Below, piece after piece: positions 8,048-17,129 of a DNA stretch of 41,971 nt (position 1 is the first letter of the stretch; every line of letters begins with the position of its first letter). Position numbers and translations under genes: made by a program. The notes beneath the pieces were generated by a model. It saw nothing but the letters and a program-made list of their open reading frames with translations. It was not told the DNA's origin and did no database searches. Source of the DNA: a virus; the IMG/VR virus record IMGVR_UViG_3300032163_000036, positions 1 to 41,971 of that record; one strand, written 5' to 3'.

Positions 8048-11000
8048 AAAATCATATAAGTCCTTGTAATCATCCAGAATCGTATTTATCGGGTTCTACC
8101 GTTGAATCCATGATAGATAGGTCTAAAGAATTAGGATGCCCTTATTTCGCCGTTACGGATCACGGAACATTAGCCTCAATCATCAGAGCGTACATTTATT
8201 GTAAAGAAGAGGGCGTTAAATTAATACCAGGGATAGAGTTATTCTTTAAAGATTCCGACTGTGATTTAGCTAGAAACACGGAATCTGAAAAAATCAAATA
8301 TTTCAAAATCATAGTGCATTTCAAAGATCAAGCGGCTTATCAATATGTAGTGAAGATGATTTCAGATCAATCTAAAAGAAAAATAACTATAGGCGAAAAC
8401 GAACATAAGATATTTAATTGGAATGATCTAAGAGAAATATCGAAATATAACGTGACAATTACTACGTCAAACGTAGAGTGTATGGTTTCTAAACATTTAT
8501 TAGTCGGTAGAGCCGATGTAGGAGTTGCTTATTATAAAAGGTTAAAGGAGATATTCGGTAGCGATAGATTTTATCCTAGTATACTTCCCTTTAGACACGA
8601 TAGATTTTGGAAAACATTCGTTAAAACAAGATTGAACAATAAAATAGTTAATCTTCCAGCCTACGATAGGGTAGAAACAAACATTAAGGGTAAAAACAGA
8701 CCAAGAGTGATAGATCTAACATATTCTAGAGAGACCAATGTAAAATTAACCCATTTATATGTAAATAAGATTAAACATAAAATAAAAGATGATTGCCAGG
8801 ATATCTTATCAACTCAGGTAATAAATGATTTTGACATGATACCTGGAGGAGACGTACAGATAAAAGCTAACAGGTTTATATTAGCCTTAGCTAGGCAATC
8901 TGGAGATTACAATAAAATTTTAATTAATAATTATTCCTATTATGCAACTGCTGATGACAAAGTAGTTCAAGATATGAAACTGGGAGAAGAAAAAAGAATA
9001 TTTCAAACTCAGTATGTTAGATCTACAGAAGAATCTAGAGATTATATCAAAGAAGAATTAAAGTTAGACAACGAATCTATAAATAAATTTATAGAAAATT
9101 CTTATGCTTGGGCTTCTAACTTTGATAATTTTGTATTGAAATATGATTATAAATTGCCCTATTTTGAGGAACCTGAAAAAAAATTAATACAGATCATTAA
9201 AGACGTGGGTAGGATGAGATGGGATGATCCTATATATGTTAAACAATTTAAAGAAGAATTCGATCTATTAACTAAAAACGGAAAAATCAATTTAATACCA
9301 TATTTTTTACCTATAGAGGACATTTATAGATTCTATAAAGAAAACGGATATTTAGTTGGTCCCGGAAGAGGATCGAGTTCCGGATTCCTCATTTCATATT
9401 TAATAGGAATAACCCATGTAAATCCCATAGAATATGAATTGCACTCCTCTAGGTTCCTTACTCTAGATAGGGTCCAAACGAACAAATTACCAGACATAGA
9501 TTTTGACATGGAAGATAGAATTCCTTTGGTCGGTAGAGATGGTAATGGAGGATATTTATTTAATAAGTATGGAAACAAAGCGGCTCAAATATCAACTAGA
9601 ACATTATTAAGAATTAAAAGCGCCATATTAGATGCCAATAGATTTGTTAATGGAGGAAAATTAGAAAAAGAAATATCAGATCTAAGTAAATCCCTGCCGA
9701 CAACTCCTCAGGGTGTAAATGATAACGAATATATATTCGGATATAACGATAATGATGGAAACTATGTTCAAGGATTAATAGATAAGTCGGATGATCTCAG
9801 AGGATACTCTGAGGCTAGACCTAAAGAATGGGATATCGTTAAAAGAGCCTTGTCGTTATCTAGGCAGGTCGGTCGTCATGCATGTGCTTTTATCATATCA
9901 AATAGACCTATAGAGGAAGACGTCCCTATCATGGAAATAGGCGGAGTAAAGAGAGTAACTCAATTTGAGCATAAATATTGTGAATTTGCAGGATTAGTCA
10001 AATACGATTTCCTTGTTGTGGACGCCCTTAAAGATATAAGAGTATGTATGGATCATATTAATAAAAAGAATGGCGACAATATAGAAACTGGATATTTTAA
10101 ACATAACGGAGAAAAAGTATTTATATGGCATTTGCCACAAAATAAAGAAGTCTATGATATGTTGGGCAATGGAGAAACAGAAACTGTTTTTCAATTAAAT
10201 ACTACATCTGCTACGCCTTTTGTAAAAGAAATTAAACCTCAATCTATTATGGACTGTGCTATTATTACAAGTTTGGTAAGACCTGGACCACTTGGATTTA
10301 AAGATGAAGTTACCGGAAGAAACATGGCTGAGGAATATGTAGAGAGAAGATATGGAAGAAGTGGGAGTGAGATACCAATATTAGAAAAATTAATACCAGA
10401 AACCCACGGTACATTCGTGTATCAAGAAGATTTAGTGAGAATAGTTAAAGAGTTAGCTAACATGAGTATTATAGATGCGGAAAATGTTCGTGAGTTTATG
10501 GGTAAAAAGAAAATGAAACTCCTAGAATCTTTAAAGCCTAAATTTATAGATGGAGCTATAAAAAAAGTAGACTTAGAAACCGCTGAAAAAATTTGGTCTA
10601 TGATGATAACATTTGGCGGGTATGGATTTAACAAATCTCACGCAGTTGCTTATTCTATAACATCCTATGCTTGTGCATTTCTTAAGTATTACTACCCTCT
10701 TGAGTGGTGGGCGTCTATATTAACTAACAAAGACGACAAGGAAATAAATGAAGTTTTATATAAATACGTCAAAGATATGGTTCTTCCTCCTGATGTTAAC
10801 CTGTCAAATGAAGAAATAACTATTGACTATGACAATAAAAAATTAAGAAATAAATTATCGACCATATCTGGACTAGGTAAGAATACAGCAGACAAGATAA
10901 TATCAAACAGACCTTATTCTAGTGTATATAACTTTGTTAAGAAAAAACCATGTGGAGAATCTCTATCTAAAAAATTAGTTCATGTAGGGATACTAGATTC

Positions 11001-11694
11001 TTTATTTGATAAAAACGATACTCTTCTTACTAAAATGCAAAAATACGAAGATGCTTCAGAATTAGTTGCTTATGAAAACAAGGTTGGGCAATATAAAAAA
11101 GATGCTGGAGAATTAGCTAAATCAGAAGCAGATGCGTCTAAACTAAATAGAAAAATAAAGTCTCTAAAGAATCTTATAGAAAAAGGACCTATCAAAGGAT
11201 CTGTGGATAACATATACATAGCATTACATCCAGTTACGGATTATTTATTAAAGAAACAGATATTCCCTACTATGAATTTAGATTTACATAAAATATTAAC
11301 TAATCACTCAAAAACTATGATTTTTCCTAGGAACGGAAATTATTCTATAATGGACGAAAGAGGTAGAGAGAATAAACTAGTATCGGGAGAATATCTTCAG
11401 ACTGTTGACTCTTCTGACGTAGATGGATATGATTATTTTGTAACGGCTGGGTATGTTGTGAACATGGAGGAGTTTACTTATCATGGAGGAGCTAAGAAGG
11501 CTTTAAAATTAATTATTGATAGTTCTGGATATATATCGGAAAAGGTCGTGTGGTCAGATAGAGAAACTAATGAATTAGTATACCCAAAGAACCTTAAAAA
11601 GGGATCAATTGCTTATTTCTTTTATTATAAAAAAGAAGGGAAACCATATACCAATATTAATAATATAATAGTTGAGAATGAGGGTGTTTTATGA
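8044..11694 (+). CDS. dnaE: DNA polymerase III alpha subunit (DnaE-type)
   Basis: With 1216 residues it matches the usual DnaE length rather than the longer PolC. An N-terminal PHP domain spans about residues 1-70 (VTDHGTL, PGIELFF), though some metal-ligand positions differ from active PHP enzymes. The polymerase core shows PGRGSSSG (near 440), the catalytic PDIDFD (483-488), VKYDFL with the third aspartate (near 652), YQEDLVRI and FGGYGFNKSHA (near 857). A helix-hairpin-helix ISGLGKNTADKI (near 941) and an OB-like C-terminus follow. It is the replicative polymerase of the phage, with the DnaQ-like exonuclease encoded just upstream. No beta clamp or clamp loader gene is in the window, so these may lie elsewhere or come from the host. 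Confidence 0.96.
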   Translation: MKNHISPCNHPESYLSGSTVESMIDRSKELGCPYFAVTDHGTLASIIRAYIYCKEEGVKLIPGIELFFKDSDCDLARNTESEKIKYFKIIVHFKDQAAYQYVVKMISDQSKRKITIGENEHKIFNWNDLREISKYNVTITTSNVECMVSKHLLVGRADVGVAYYKRLKEIFGSDRFYPSILPFRHDRFWKTFVKTRLNNKIVNLPAYDRVETNIKGKNRPRVIDLTYSRETNVKLTHLYVNKIKHKIKDDCQDILSTQVINDFDMIPGGDVQIKANRFILALARQSGDYNKILINNYSYYATADDKVVQDMKLGEEKRIFQTQYVRSTEESRDYIKEELKLDNESINKFIENSYAWASNFDNFVLKYDYKLPYFEEPEKKLIQIIKDVGRMRWDDPIYVKQFKEEFDLLTKNGKINLIPYFLPIEDIYRFYKENGYLVGPGRGSSSGFLISYLIGITHVNPIEYELHSSRFLTLDRVQTNKLPDIDFDMEDRIPLVGRDGNGGYLFNKYGNKAAQISTRTLLRIKSAILDANRFVNGGKLEKEISDLSKSLPTTPQGVNDNEYIFGYNDNDGNYVQGLIDKSDDLRGYSEARPKEWDIVKRALSLSRQVGRHACAFIISNRPIEEDVPIMEIGGVKRVTQFEHKYCEFAGLVKYDFLVVDALKDIRVCMDHINKKNGDNIETGYFKHNGEKVFIWHLPQNKEVYDMLGNGETETVFQLNTTSATPFVKEIKPQSIMDCAIITSLVRPGPLGFKDEVTGRNMAEEYVERRYGRSGSEIPILEKLIPETHGTFVYQEDLVRIVKELANMSIIDAENVREFMGKKKMKLLESLKPKFIDGAIKKVDLETAEKIWSMMITFGGYGFNKSHAVAYSITSYACAFLKYYYPLEWWASILTNKDDKEINEVLYKYVKDMVLPPDVNLSNEEITIDYDNKKLRNKLSTISGLGKNTADKIISNRPYSSVYNFVKKKPCGESLSKKLVHVGILDSLFDKNDTLLTKMQKYEDASELVAYENKVGQYKKDAGELAKSEADASKLNRKIKSLKNLIEKGPIKGSVDNIYIALHPVTDYLLKKQIFPTMNLDLHKILTNHSKTMIFPRNGNYSIMDERGRENKLVSGEYLQTVDSSDVDGYDYFVTAGYVVNMEEFTYHGGAKKALKLIIDSSGYISEKVVWSDRETNELVYPKNLKKGSIAYFFYYKKEGKPYTNINNIIVENEGVL

Positions 11695-11897
11695 AAAATG
11701 AAAGATTTGACAATTGGATAAAGGGATTTGAGGGAAGGTATGACGAAAATACGCTATGGCACATGAAATGGGCTTTTAGCGTAGGCGAAAATAAATTAGC
11801 CGAGGAAGTATCTGAAATCATTGATAAATCATATAATTATAAAGAAGCTGTTGTGAATGTAGAGAAATTATGCTATAATATATCAAGTGGAGGATAA
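11691..11897 (+). CDS. Hypothetical protein, 68 aa
   Basis: The start overlaps the polymerase stop as ATGA. The short sequence is acidic and helical, with several tryptophans and tyrosines in the first 30 residues. No known motif is seen. The tight coupling suggests co-expression with the polymerase. The last part of the gene also holds a candidate promoter for the next gene. Confidence 0.7.
   Translation: MKNERFDNWIKGFEGRYDENTLWHMKWAFSVGENKLAEEVSEIIDKSYNYKEAVVNVEKLCYNISSGG
11851..11879 (+). promoter_or_regulatory. Candidate internal sigma70-type promoter
   Basis: TTGTGA (11851-11856) is followed after 17 bases by TATAAT (11874-11879) with an extended TGC in front. It lies inside the end of the 68-aa gene. 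Initiation near 11886 would precede the GGAGGA site of the gene at 11899. It could arise by chance in AT-rich coding sequence. Confidence 0.35.
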
Positions 11898-11898
11898 T

Positions 11899-12225
11899 AT
11901 GATTGTATTAGATTATTTCAAATTTGATGAACATAAGGTATATTTATTGACACACAGGATTAAGAACACTAAAGATTTTGTTATCCTAGACGAGTACATG
12001 CAAAAGGGTAGCAGATATTACGACGATTCTCGAATAGCTAAATTAGTTCTTGGATACATAGCAGAACAAACAAAAAACGGGTACGATTTTAATCTAGAAA
12101 AGGCTAATGAAAAATTTCTATCCCTATCTTCAATAGATATTGACCCATATATCGTAGATGCGGTGAAAGAAGCTGCTGCTTGTGACTATCACTATGACGG
12201 TCATAACATGGAAAAACAATGGTAA
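11899..12225 (+). CDS. Hypothetical protein, 108 aa
   Basis: The ATG at 11899 is chosen over a GTG at 11887 because GGAGGA (11889-11894) lies four bases before it. The protein begins with a strand-like MIVLDYFKFDEHKVYLL and continues with mixed helix, acidic overall, with an AACDYHYDGH segment near the end. There is no recognisable domain. Its last codons overlap the start of the exported subtilisin-like protease by seven bases, so the two may be translated together. A role as partner or immunity protein for that protease is possible but has no sequence support. Confidence 0.72.
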   Translation: MIVLDYFKFDEHKVYLLTHRIKNTKDFVILDEYMQKGSRYYDDSRIAKLVLGYIAEQTKNGYDFNLEKANEKFLSLSSIDIDPYIVDAVKEAAACDYHYDGHNMEKQW

Positions 12226-12911
12226 AAATAGCCATATTAGCTTTATTTCTATCTATTCCGTCTTACGCAAAAGACTTCACCATTCCAGATAAAAGAAAAA
12301 TAATAGCAGTTATAGATACCGGAGTAGCTAAATATCAGGTTAATAAAAAATATATGTGCAAGGGAGGAGTGTTTTCATCACTAAAGGATGATGGCATAGC
12401 TACTCACCCACATGGACCCAACGTCATCAGTATAATTCATAAAAACCTGGATTCAAACAAATACTGTATAGTTTCCATTAAATTTCTTAATACAGGTAAC
12501 GATGGAAGTAATATGAAAAACTTTATATGGTCTGTAAAATTAGCCAGCAGGATAAAAAATTTATTTTTAGTTAATATATCGGCTGGAGGTGCAATAGCGG
12601 ATGAATCTGAGATAAAATTAGAAATAGACGGTTATAGAAAAATCCTTAAAAAAGGAGCTTATCTTGTAGTCGCCGCAGGAAACGATCATAACGACCTAGA
12701 TAAGCAGTGTAATTTCTTTCCAGCGTGTTACAAAAATGAAATTAAAAATGATAAATTTATAGTAGTAGGGTCTATGCTTTATTCATCAAATTATGGTAGT
12801 ATAGTAAAAGCTATCAATAGTGGGAATAATGTAGGATTTCCTCCTATGAACGGAACTAGCCAGGCAGCCGCTCAAGAAAGCTCAAAAATATTAAATAAGG
12901 AAGGCATATAA
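12219..12911 (+). CDS. Exported subtilisin-like serine protease
   Basis: The 230-residue protein begins with a typical signal peptide (hydrophobic IAILALFLSIP, then a probable cleavage after SYA near residue 17). The complete subtilase (S8) catalytic set is visible: AVIDTG with Asp33, HPHGPNV with His65 aligned to the HGTHV motif, VNISAGG for the substrate strand, AAGND with oxyanion Asn155, and NGTS with Ser214. Cysteines at 47, 83, 164 and 170 could form disulfides after export. At about 213 mature residues it is a minimal subtilase without a propeptide domain. It sits oddly inside the replication operon. Possible roles are envelope or surface protein cleavage, lysis help or competition with other phages; none is shown. 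Confidence 0.9.
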   Translation: MVKIAILALFLSIPSYAKDFTIPDKRKIIAVIDTGVAKYQVNKKYMCKGGVFSSLKDDGIATHPHGPNVISIIHKNLDSNKYCIVSIKFLNTGNDGSNMKNFIWSVKLASRIKNLFLVNISAGGAIADESEIKLEIDGYRKILKKGAYLVVAAGNDHNDLDKQCNFFPACYKNEIKNDKFIVVGSMLYSSNYGSIVKAINSGNNVGFPPMNGTSQAAAQESSKILNKEGI

Positions 12912-13141
12912 TGGAAATACCGAGACGGATAACGGAGGAAGTTAAGATAAGTAATAATCTCAAACACACTTTAGCAGTATCTCTTGACGAATCTGAGATA
13001 TACCTAAAAATAGAATACATGAAGGGTAAGTTTTCCATAGAAAAGACGGCAAAAAATAATATCGCAGGACTAGAAGAACTAGAAATAGCTAAAAATGAAC
13101 TTGACACAGAAAGCAAGGTAAGGTTATATTTAAAATTATAG
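12911..13141 (+). CDS. Hypothetical protein, 76 aa
   Basis: The ATG overlaps the protease stop by one base. The protein appears to have an N-terminal beta portion (HTLAVSLDESEIYLKIEY) and a C-terminal helix with alternating charged residues. No motif is recognised. It stands between the protease and a 245-aa unknown gene within one continuous operon, and its function cannot be inferred. Confidence 0.7.
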   Translation: MEIPRRITEEVKISNNLKHTLAVSLDESEIYLKIEYMKGKFSIEKTAKNNIAGLEELEIAKNELDTESKVRLYLKL

Positions 13142-13151
13142 GAGAATACGC

Positions 13152-13889
13152 ATGGATCTTGAAAAATTAGTAAAAACGATTAAAGAAAAAAGAGAATTAG
13201 CAAAACAGGTTCCTGAACAAGGAGCACATCCTCAAACCTACACTACTAGGCTGGGCAGGATTAAAAGAGCTAGAAATGATCTGATTGAACTATATTTTAA
13301 ATATAGAAATGAGATGCAAAAAAGAGCTTTATTCGTAGTTCTAGACGGAAAAGAAGGAAGCATTAATAAATTTGCAGAAATAGCTGAATCTGAGTTTGAT
13401 TGTTTTGTTTCGGATTCGGAAGAGATTTTCCAAGAGATAGTGTATGGAGTAGATAAGGCTTATTATAAGAACATAGTTTCTTCTCCTGGATTATTCGACG
13501 TCCTGATGGGATCTTTTAACGAAGTAGCAAACAGAATCGGTATTTTACAATATCCTATGGTTTTGTTTGATAAAAAATATTTAAGAAATCTAAAAACCAG
13601 AGAAGACGTATTAAATCTAACTAAAGAGGCTTTTACCGATAAACTTGGCGGAGAACTAATCGGAGTGTACGCTATAGATAAGGCGGCTACTCAGGGAGTG
13701 AATAAAGAATACGACGGAAAAATAGTTCCTATCTTAATTAAAGCAAATGATAAAAAAATAGTTGACAAGCTTAATAAAGATCTGTTATTATTAAATAGAA
13801 ATACTTTTACTATTAATTTAGACGAAGAAGAAGTTAATAGTTCATTAGTAGAAAACAAACTCTTAGAAATAAGAAACAAACTCAAATAA
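13152..13889 (+). CDS. Hypothetical protein, 245 aa
   Basis: The gene starts ten bases after the preceding stop, with a GGAG site. The protein begins with a basic helical region (residues 1-60), followed by an alpha/beta-looking part including FVVLDGKEGS and a stretch that reads like a compact globular domain. No catalytic signature is recognised. It is directly followed, eleven bases later, by the single-strand binding protein gene, so it probably belongs to the replication machinery, for example as a loader or accessory factor. This rests on position only. Confidence 0.78.
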   Translation: MDLEKLVKTIKEKRELAKQVPEQGAHPQTYTTRLGRIKRARNDLIELYFKYRNEMQKRALFVVLDGKEGSINKFAEIAESEFDCFVSDSEEIFQEIVYGVDKAYYKNIVSSPGLFDVLMGSFNEVANRIGILQYPMVLFDKKYLRNLKTREDVLNLTKEAFTDKLGGELIGVYAIDKAATQGVNKEYDGKIVPILIKANDKKIVDKLNKDLLLLNRNTFTINLDEEEVNSSLVENKLLEIRNKLK

Positions 13890-13900
13890 GGAGAAAATTT

Positions 13901-14962
13901 ATGGAATTGGGTAAGGCGAACTACAACGGCGGATCAAGAAAAACGTTTTTTAAAATGAAAGATGGTAACAACATCTATAGGATTCTTCCTCCTCTAGGTT
14001 CTCTGGCTAAAGATGGTCATTGGAGAAAATACCATACAGTCGTTTACGGATATAAAAACTCTAAAGGTAAAATGGAGACGTTTTTAGATTGTAGAAAAGT
14101 AAATTTTACAACAAAAATGGTAGAAGTGGAATCGGCAGCATTTTTAAGATCTGAAAGATTAAAAAAAGATCATGCTAGTTTAGTTAAAAGACATAAAGAA
14201 GGCGACGTGTCAGTATCTGCTGAAATGTTAAAATCTTCTTATGAAGATACTCAAAGATTTAATATTGAGTCTAAATATTATGTAAACGCAGTTAATCTTA
14301 ACGGAGAAATTGGACTTCTTAAAGTTGGTTATAAGGCTATGGCTCAGTTATCTAATAAGGACAAGACTGGATTAATTGATAATGCAGTAAAATCTGGATT
14401 AGATCCTCTTTCCGTTGAAGATGGTAGATTCTACAACTTCTACAGAACAGGGAAAGGCAGAGAAACTCAATATACCGTTAGCGAATATAAGGAAAAAGTT
14501 GAAACAAAAGAATACGGCATTGTAGAAAAATCAGTTAGGCACGTTTTAACTCCAGACTTGATTGCTAGGTTAAGTCACGAAGCTTTTGATCTAGGAAAAA
14601 TATATCCTTCTCCTGGTGCAGAACAGATTCAGAGAATAGTAAACGAAGGAAGTTTCGCTGTAGACGAAATTCTTGGAAATAATAAAGAAAATGACAGTTT
14701 AGAGGGAGACGTTCCTGAAGCTGTTGAGGAAAATACATTGGCACCATTAGTAAATGGAACTAATGATATTAACAAAGGAAGCGTTCCTGTTAATACTCTT
14801 TTAAACGCAAAAGCGGTTACATCTCCTGGATTAACTACTACGGCTCAACCTATTGCTAGCGTACAAGCAACTACCTTAGCTCCAACTGAGCCTAAAAAGA
14901 CCGATTCTAAGACTTCTGACGACGATTTAGCTTACTTAAGAAGCTTAGGCGTTTCTGTATAA
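13901..14962 (+). CDS. Putative single-stranded DNA-binding protein (gp32-like)
   Basis: The 353-residue protein starts after a strong AAGGAG site. The N-terminal part contains NIYRILPPLGSLAKDGHW, then a histidine and a DCRK segment, the pattern seen in T4 gp32-type single-strand DNA-binding proteins of large phages (iRiLPP, W, H, C). A core domain runs to about residue 245. After it comes a long low-complexity Ala/Thr/Pro linker and an acidic tail with SDDDLAYLRSL, like the acidic protein-interaction tails of SSB and gp32. It would coat single strands at forks and in recombination. The next gene overlaps its stop by one base. The full gp32 zinc cluster is not evident. Confidence 0.75.
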   Translation: MELGKANYNGGSRKTFFKMKDGNNIYRILPPLGSLAKDGHWRKYHTVVYGYKNSKGKMETFLDCRKVNFTTKMVEVESAAFLRSERLKKDHASLVKRHKEGDVSVSAEMLKSSYEDTQRFNIESKYYVNAVNLNGEIGLLKVGYKAMAQLSNKDKTGLIDNAVKSGLDPLSVEDGRFYNFYRTGKGRETQYTVSEYKEKVETKEYGIVEKSVRHVLTPDLIARLSHEAFDLGKIYPSPGAEQIQRIVNEGSFAVDEILGNNKENDSLEGDVPEAVEENTLAPLVNGTNDINKGSVPVNTLLNAKAVTSPGLTTTAQPIASVQATTLAPTEPKKTDSKTSDDDLAYLRSLGVSV

Positions 14963-15510
14963 TGGAAAAAGATAACGCTCCCGCCTCCAATAGTTCAAAT
15001 CATGGTATGGAAGTTTCTGTTAACGAAAAAACAGAAATGACCATACCTGTTTTCGGTTCTTTACAATCTTTTAAACTAAGCGTTTCAAAGATTAGAGAGG
15101 GAGAATCTAGGCTAATAGAGTCTAGGATAGTTAATCCAGGTACTTATTCCGATTTAGAGTACATATTTAACGAAGGGTATAGAGAAGCTAAATCTAATTT
15201 AAGCGTAGTTATGTATGAGATAACTAAATCAGAGAAAGTCTTGAGAGAAGTTAAGTCTAGGCATTTATTGGACGAATATCCTGATTTTTTAAAAGAAAAG
15301 AAAATTAAAGATAATTCAGATGTTAGAGAAGCTTATTTGCAAAGGATTGCAGAATATGTATCCGCTAAAGATAGAATTGATTTACTAAAAGCGGTGGAAT
15401 CTTCCATGGAAGGCAAAATAAAAGTTTTTGAAAACGTCTGTAGGTATATGAAGGTTCAGATGAACATAGAGATAAGAAGCGGAGTAGATTCAAACAAATA
15501 CATTAGATAG
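14962..15510 (+). CDS. Hypothetical helical protein, possible recombination mediator
   Basis: The 182-residue protein overlaps the stop of the SSB gene by one base. After a flexible N-terminus of about 45 residues it is almost entirely helical, with the pattern NSDVREAYLQRIAEYVSAKD then a long helix ending in RYMKVQMNIEI. The arrangement SSB, this gene, then RecA recalls phage modules where a UvsY-type mediator lies between gp32- and UvsX-like genes, and the helical, charged character fits, but I see no diagnostic motif. Treat the mediator idea as a hypothesis. Confidence 0.75.
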   Translation: MEKDNAPASNSSNHGMEVSVNEKTEMTIPVFGSLQSFKLSVSKIREGESRLIESRIVNPGTYSDLEYIFNEGYREAKSNLSVVMYEITKSEKVLREVKSRHLLDEYPDFLKEKKIKDNSDVREAYLQRIAEYVSAKDRIDLLKAVESSMEGKIKVFENVCRYMKVQMNIEIRSGVDSNKYIR

Positions 15511-15522
15511 GAGAGAAAGTTT

Positions 15523-15798
15523 ATGAGAGGGAAAAAAGCCAGGATTATTAGAAAAACCCTAAAATTAGATCTTAATAAAAAAAGCGTTTATCTTGTAGGT
15601 AAAGAGGTTAAAAAGATTATATACGTTGTTGACGGAAAGGGCGGTAAAAAACCAGAAGAAATTAAAATGAGAGTTTTAGTGAATCAATCAAAATATAATT
15701 ATAGAAGGGTTAAAAAGGAAATGAGTCCAGAAAAGTTGTCTTTGAGAAAAACTTCTGGAATGATCAGATCTACAGGAGAAAAAGACAATGGAAAATAA
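15523..15798 (+). CDS. Hypothetical basic protein, 91 aa
   Basis: The gene has an AGGAGAG site before its ATG. The protein is very rich in Lys and Arg and has beta-like segments (KSVYLVGKEVKKIIYVVDG). It lacks cysteines and known motifs. Its charge suggests nucleic-acid binding. It overlaps the next gene by 11 bases within the SSB-RecA block. Confidence 0.7.
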   Translation: MRGKKARIIRKTLKLDLNKKSVYLVGKEVKKIIYVVDGKGGKKPEEIKMRVLVNQSKYNYRRVKKEMSPEKLSLRKTSGMIRSTGEKDNGK

Positions 15799-16084
15799 CA
15801 AGGAACCGAAGAAGAATAAAAAAGGAAGTCACGGAGATGGACCTCATGTTTATGATGTTGTTTTTGAAGTGTCAAAGCTTGACACCATTAGATTATCTAA
15901 AGGGAAAGACAACGATGATTATAAAAAACAACACACAAAAACAGTAGACGCTATTGTTAAATATAACAGGATGACTTATCCTGGAAGTTTAAGTATAAGC
16001 AAGAGTAGAAACATAATGAATTTATCTAAAACTGCGGATAATAAAGTAAATCTTTACGAATATATTCAAAACGTTGGAGAATAA
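15788..16084 (+). CDS. Hypothetical protein, 98 aa
   Basis: The ATG lies inside the end of the previous gene. The first 20 residues are a basic, Gly/Lys-rich flexible tail, and the rest contains a strand-like HVYDVVFEVSKLDTIRLS segment. It ends just before the RecA gene, whose ribosome binding site overlaps its last codons. No domain is recognised. A small accessory role in recombination is suggested only by context. Confidence 0.7.
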   Translation: MENNKEPKKNKKGSHGDGPHVYDVVFEVSKLDTIRLSKGKDNDDYKKQHTKTVDAIVKYNRMTYPGSLSISKSRNIMNLSKTADNKVNLYEYIQNVGE

Positions 16085-16085
16085 A

Positions 16086-17129
16086 ATGGCTAATAAATGG
16101 ATGAAGATTTTACAAAACGAAGAAAGTGCCGTCGATACTGGATATGATGCCTTTTCAGAAGAAAACGTTATAAGAAGTCCTTCTCCTAGTTTAAATTGGA
16201 TTTTAGGTAAGGCGGCGGGAATTCCTAAAGGATCTTCTATATTATTTTATGGACCTCAAAAAGCAGGTAAATCTCTAGCTACCTATTTGATAGCCGGGAA
16301 TATCCATAAAAATGATCCAGAAGGAATCGTTGTTAGGTTTGATACAGAAATGAGAGCTATATTTCAATCAAGAGGTCCCTGGGGGATTGATTATAGTAGA
16401 TATATGCCGTTTGATACCAATAATCCAACAGAGGTTTTTGATCTTATCACTGGAAAAATAAAAGATCTTATAGATGACGGTATGCCGTTAAGAGCTATTA
16501 TAATTGACTCCATGACTGCTTTGATGGGTATAAGAGAAGCTGATGCAGAGAGTATCTCAGATAGTCAGATGGGAGACAGAGCTAACGCTGTTACTAAGGG
16601 TCTAAAGAGAATACTGCCTATCATCAGGAAACATAAGATCATTCTAATGGTTACGGCTCATCTTAGGGCTAATTTTGAAGCTGGACTGTATGGACCAAAA
16701 GAAAAAGCAGCATTGGCATGGGCTGAAAAGCACTTTTTTGAAACATACGTAGAAGTAAAAAGAGATAATTCTACTGAGGGAAAAACAGACTTATCAGGTA
16801 ATAAACTAGAAAATGCCGAAATTAAAGACTTTAGAGGTAATAAGGAAATCACCGGTCATAAGATATATGTTAAAAATACAGAATGTTCTTTTGGAGGAGC
16901 GGGAAGAAGTGGTCAATTTACTATTGATTACTCTAATGGATTAATTAATACAAACGAAGAGCTTTTTGAATTAGTTGTTAATTTGAATCTAGTAGAAAGA
17001 CCTAATAACAGAACTTATATCTTTGATGGTAAATCTTACAGTTCAAAGGGTGACTTCGCAGAAGCTATTAAAAATGATCCCAAACTTTATGAAAAATTAG
17101 AAAATTTGGTTTATTCTAAGGATTCTTAG
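16086..17129 (+). CDS. RecA/UvsX-like recombinase
   Basis: The start at ATG 16086 follows GGAGA (16076-16080) by five bases; an in-frame TTG at 16074 is less likely. The protein has 347 residues, the usual RecA length. It shows Walker A YGPQKAGKS (residues 55-63), a VVRFDTE segment, Walker B IIIDSMTALM (near 139-146), and the conserved ILMVTAHLRANFE strand corresponding to the RecA L2-flanking region. The C-terminus resembles phage RecA-like proteins more than bacterial RecA. It would form filaments on SSB-coated DNA, pairing homologous strands for repair and recombination-dependent replication. Confidence 0.92.
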   Translation: MANKWMKILQNEESAVDTGYDAFSEENVIRSPSPSLNWILGKAAGIPKGSSILFYGPQKAGKSLATYLIAGNIHKNDPEGIVVRFDTEMRAIFQSRGPWGIDYSRYMPFDTNNPTEVFDLITGKIKDLIDDGMPLRAIIIDSMTALMGIREADAESISDSQMGDRANAVTKGLKRILPIIRKHKIILMVTAHLRANFEAGLYGPKEKAALAWAEKHFFETYVEVKRDNSTEGKTDLSGNKLENAEIKDFRGNKEITGHKIYVKNTECSFGGAGRSGQFTIDYSNGLINTNEELFELVVNLNLVERPNNRTYIFDGKSYSSKGDFAEAIKNDPKLYEKLENLVYSKDS

